From Rhodocyclaceae bacterium (lineage in GTDB: Bacteria > Pseudomonadota > Gammaproteobacteria > Burkholderiales > Rhodocyclaceae): a stretch of 64,000 bases of DNA. The stretch lies in assembly GCA_022072095.1 (NCBI GenBank), contig JAJVIJ010000013.1:1-64000 (forward strand), given 5' to 3'. Of the stretch, positions 61,645 to 64,000 are shown one piece after another (within the stretch, counting starts at the first letter, position 1; the number at the start of each line of letters is the position of its first letter). A program made the position numbers and the translations under genes. The notes under the pieces were generated by a model that saw only the letters and a list, made by a program, of their open reading frames with translations, searched no databases and was not told where the DNA came from.

Positions 61645-62859
61645 ATGAGCTTCCAACAAGGACTGTCCGGCCTGAATGCGGCCGCCAAGGCGCTGGACGT
61701 CACCAGCAACAACGTCGCCAACACGAGTACCGTCGGCTACAAGGCGAGCACCGCGCAGTTCCAGGATGTCTATGCGGCCTCGTTGGGTGGAGCCGGTGCC
61801 AGCCAGATCGGTATCGGCACCCAGGTCGCACAGGTGGCGCAGCAGTTCACTCAGGGCAACATCACCATCACGAGCAATCCGCTGGACATCGCGATCAACG
61901 GCGCCGGCTTTTTCCGCTTGAGCGACAACGGCACCATCAGCTACTCGCGCAATGGTCAGTTCAACGTCGACAAGGACGGCCATATCGTCAATGCCGCGGG
62001 GCTGCGCCTGACCGGATTTCCCGCCGACCCCAATGGCATCGTCGTGCCGGCCACGCCTGCCGATCTCCTGATCAATTCATCGGACCTGCAGCCCTCCGCG
62101 ACGACGTCGGTGGAGACCGGTGTCAATCTGGATTCGCGTGTCGCCAGCCCGTCGGTCGTACCCTTCAACCCGAGCAATCCGCTGACCTACAACAGTTCGA
62201 CCTCGGTGACCGTCTTCGATAGCCTCGGCAACCCGCATGTCATGACCATGTATTTCGTCAAGGATCCGGCACCGGCGGTACGCCAGTGGACTGTCCACGC
62301 CAACATGGACGGCGGAGCGATCACGAGCAATACCCTGAACTTCAATACCAATGGCGCGTTGACGACGGCAATGCCGCTCGCCGCGATCACCTTTCCGGTC
62401 ACTTCAGGTGCGTCGAATATCGTCGCCACGCTGGACTTCAGCGGCACCACGGCCTTCGGCTCGACATTCGGCGTCAACCGCATGTCTCAGAACGGCTACA
62501 CGTCCGGGCAATTGTCCGGGGTTGCGATCGGCGCCGACGGATTGGTCCAGGGACGCTACTCCAACGGCCGTTCGCGCAACATGGGACAAGTCGTGCTCGC
62601 GAACTTCAACAACGCCGGCGGCCTGACCTCGATCGGGGCCAACCAGTGGACCGAATCGGCCGAATCGGGTACGCCCCTGATCGGCGCGCCCGGATCGGCA
62701 AGTCTGGGCGCCATCCAGTCCGGGGCCGTCGAGGACTCGAACGTCGATCTGACCGCAGAGCTGGTCAACATGATCACACAGCAGCGGACATATCAGGCCA
62801 ACGCCCAGTCGATCCGGACGCAGGACCAGATCCTGCAAACCCTGGTCAATCTGCGCTGA
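61645..62859 (+). CDS. flgE: flagellar hook protein FlgE
   Basis: The 404-residue protein has MSFQQGLSGLNAAAKALDVTSNNVANTSTVGYKAS at the N-terminus and SNVDLTAELVNMITQQRTYQANAQSIRTQDQILQTLVNL at the C-terminus. These flank a variable Ser/Thr/Asn-rich centre, the normal FlgE layout and length. It polymerises into the hook outside the cell. Confidence 0.96.
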   Translation: MSFQQGLSGLNAAAKALDVTSNNVANTSTVGYKASTAQFQDVYAASLGGAGASQIGIGTQVAQVAQQFTQGNITITSNPLDIAINGAGFFRLSDNGTISYSRNGQFNVDKDGHIVNAAGLRLTGFPADPNGIVVPATPADLLINSSDLQPSATTSVETGVNLDSRVASPSVVPFNPSNPLTYNSSTSVTVFDSLGNPHVMTMYFVKDPAPAVRQWTVHANMDGGAITSNTLNFNTNGALTTAMPLAAITFPVTSGASNIVATLDFSGTTAFGSTFGVNRMSQNGYTSGQLSGVAIGADGLVQGRYSNGRSRNMGQVVLANFNNAGGLTSIGANQWTESAESGTPLIGAPGSASLGAIQSGAVEDSNVDLTAELVNMITQQRTYQANAQSIRTQDQILQTLVNLR

Positions 62860-62913
62860 TCGTGCGCTGACCCTGCACTGCCCCGTTAGCCGCGACACTT
62901 TGGAGCAACCGGT

Positions 62914-63654
62914 TTGGACAAGCTGATCTACACCGCGATGAGCGGCGCGGCGCATGCGCTGAACCGGCAATCCGGCATCGCGAACAATCTGGCGAACGCC
63001 GCCTCACCTGGCTTCCGCGCCGAGATACACCGCTTGCGCGCGGTGCCGGTGCTGTCCGAAGGCTTGCCGACGCGCGCATTCGCCGTCGATGCCAACGTCT
63101 CCAGCGATTTCACGCCCGGCCCCATTCAGGAGACCGGCAGGGCGCTCGACATCGCGGTCCAGGGCAAGGGCTGGATCGCGTTGCAGATGCCGGACGGCAG
63201 CGAAGCCTACACCCGCAACGGCAACCTCGAACTGGGGCCGAACGGAGTGCTTCAGACCCGCAGCGGCCTTCCTGTGGCCGGAGATGGCGGCTCGATCAGC
63301 GTACCGCCGGACAGCCGCGTCACCATCGCCGCCGACGGCACAGTGTCCGTGCTGCCGACCAGCGGCACCCGTACGGCGGTCGCCGCCATCGGCCGGATCA
63401 AGCTGGTCGACCCATCGCCCGAGCAGCTGGAACGCGGTGCCGACGGTTTGTTCCGCCTGAGCGGAAGCGAAGTCGCAGACGTCGCCACTGGCGTCAAGGT
63501 ACTCGGCGGCCATCTGGAAGGCAGCAATGTCAACGCCGTCGAACAGATGGTCGCGATGATCGCGACCGCCCGACAATTCGAACTGCAAATGAAGCTGCTC
63601 GGCAGTGCCGAGGCCAACGACCGCGCCGCGACGCAGTTGCTTACACAGCGCTGA
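62914..63654 (+). CDS. flgF: flagellar rod protein FlgF
   Basis: The 246-residue distal-rod family protein starts MDKLIYTAMSGAAHALNRQSGIANNLANAASPGF and ends with EGSNVNAVEQMVAMIATARQFELQMKLL. It uses a TTG start at 62914, supported by GGAG at 62902-62905; there is no ATG at this place. Length and both terminal motifs are normal. It is the last flagellar gene before the window continues into a glycosyltransferase. flgG, which usually follows, is not there. Confidence 0.93.
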   Translation: MDKLIYTAMSGAAHALNRQSGIANNLANAASPGFRAEIHRLRAVPVLSEGLPTRAFAVDANVSSDFTPGPIQETGRALDIAVQGKGWIALQMPDGSEAYTRNGNLELGPNGVLQTRSGLPVAGDGGSISVPPDSRVTIAADGTVSVLPTSGTRTAVAAIGRIKLVDPSPEQLERGADGLFRLSGSEVADVATGVKVLGGHLEGSNVNAVEQMVAMIATARQFELQMKLLGSAEANDRAATQLLTQR

Positions 63655-63692
63655 GACGCTGGATCGATGGTCCGTTGGGCGGCACGCCCGCT

Positions 63693-63711
63693 GCACAGGC
63701 TATGCTTGTGC
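63693..63711 (+). terminator. weak stem-loop after flgF
   Basis: GCACAGGC and GCTTGTGC pair over eight positions, including one G-U, around a TAT loop. The hairpin is 39 bases past the flgF stop and before the next gene. It has no T-tract, so it is at best a weak or Rho-dependent end of the flg operon. Confidence 0.3.
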
Positions 63712-63789
63712 ATATTCGCAAACGCGCGGCCTGTTCATCGAACCGAACCGAACGCTGCCGCCGCCCGTCGGACCCTCCTGCTCGATAAC

Positions 63790-64000
63790 ATGAATCAAGC
63801 CGACACCCAGCCACTGGTCGCACACGTGATCCATCAGCTCGCGACCGGCGGTCTGGAGAATGGTCTCGTCAACCTGATCAATCAGATGCCGACCTCGGCA
63901 TTCCGGCACGTGATCATCTGCATCGAGGATTTTTCCGGATTTCGCGCGCGCATCATTCGCGACGATGTCGAGGTCATCGCCATGCATCGATCCGAAGTCG
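63790..64000 (+). CDS. glycosyltransferase family 4, PEP-CTERM/EpsH1-associated sugar transferase (partial)
   Basis: The frame is open from the ATG at 63790 to the window edge, giving 70 residues of an incomplete protein. LVAHVIHQLATGGLENGLVNLINQMP and FRHVIICIEDFSGFRARI are very like the N-terminus of the sugar transferase found in exosortase (EpsH1) polysaccharide loci. The GGLENG loop is typical of GT4 enzymes. It implies that an exopolysaccharide/exosortase gene cluster starts here and continues beyond the window, matching the PEP-CTERM proteins and EpsA-like regulator inside it. Confidence 0.75.
   Translation, partial: MNQADTQPLVAHVIHQLATGGLENGLVNLINQMPTSAFRHVIICIEDFSGFRARIIRDDVEVIAMHRSEV

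Noticed and set aside
1..64000. CRISPR arrays, insertion sequences or prophage
   Set aside because: No regularly spaced short repeats, transposase, integrase or phage structural genes were seen. The tandem repeats found are short and within or beside single genes.

Overview
This 64 kb window has high G+C, tightly packed genes and no transposase, integrase, CRISPR array or rRNA. Its gene content points to the chromosome of a free-living betaproteobacterium. Supporting features are PEP-CTERM sorting signals, an EpsA-type LuxR regulator, an EpsH1/PEP-CTERM-type sugar transferase at the right edge, TRAP transporters and a flgNMA/flgBCDEF flagellar locus. Taxonomy is inferred from gene content only.

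1-9.1 kb is one plus-strand operon behind a strong sigma70-like promoter. It encodes an MmgE/PrpD protein, two small MaoC hotdog proteins flanking an acyl-CoA dehydrogenase, a CaiB-type CoA-transferase, a small membrane protein, a CitE/malyl-CoA-lyase-like enzyme and a complete DctPQM TRAP transporter. Together these read as uptake, CoA activation, oxidation, hydration and cleavage of a branched C4-C6 di- or tricarboxylate (itaconate, mesaconate or methylsuccinate type). 9.1-31.5 kb is mostly housekeeping and scattered: YbiB-like protein, a repeat-bearing PEP-CTERM protein, PurC, oligopeptidase A, a glutaredoxin-like DUF4124 protein, a cupin, EttA, an EmrAB-type efflux pair, B12-dependent ribonucleotide reductase, a host-attachment-family protein, an unrecognised membrane protein/lipase pair, a methyltransferase with class I fumarase, a YqhA-like protein and acetyl-CoA synthetase.

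31.6-53.9 kb is the most unusual part. It is a minus-strand block with a TpsB pore, a 3,410-residue TpsA filamentous-haemagglutinin-like exoprotein and its own energising set: an ExbB-type channel carrying DUF2341 and LamG-like periplasmic domains, two ExbD proteins and a TonB. A beta-barrel porin and a periplasmic coiled-coil protein follow. Upstream lie a periplasmic PstS-like protein, a PEP-CTERM protein, the EpsA-like regulator and an ankyrin protein. A hairpin with a T-tract sits in the leader of tpsB.

54-58 kb holds azlCD, tRNA-Thr(UGU), a short-chain dehydrogenase, a VOC-family protein and an old-yellow-enzyme homologue. 58-63.7 kb is flagellar: flgA, flgM and flgN on the minus strand with a sigma28-like promoter before flgM, and flgBCDEF on the plus strand. 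The flagellar run stops after flgF. The next gene, cut by the window end, is an exopolysaccharide glycosyltransferase rather than flgG.
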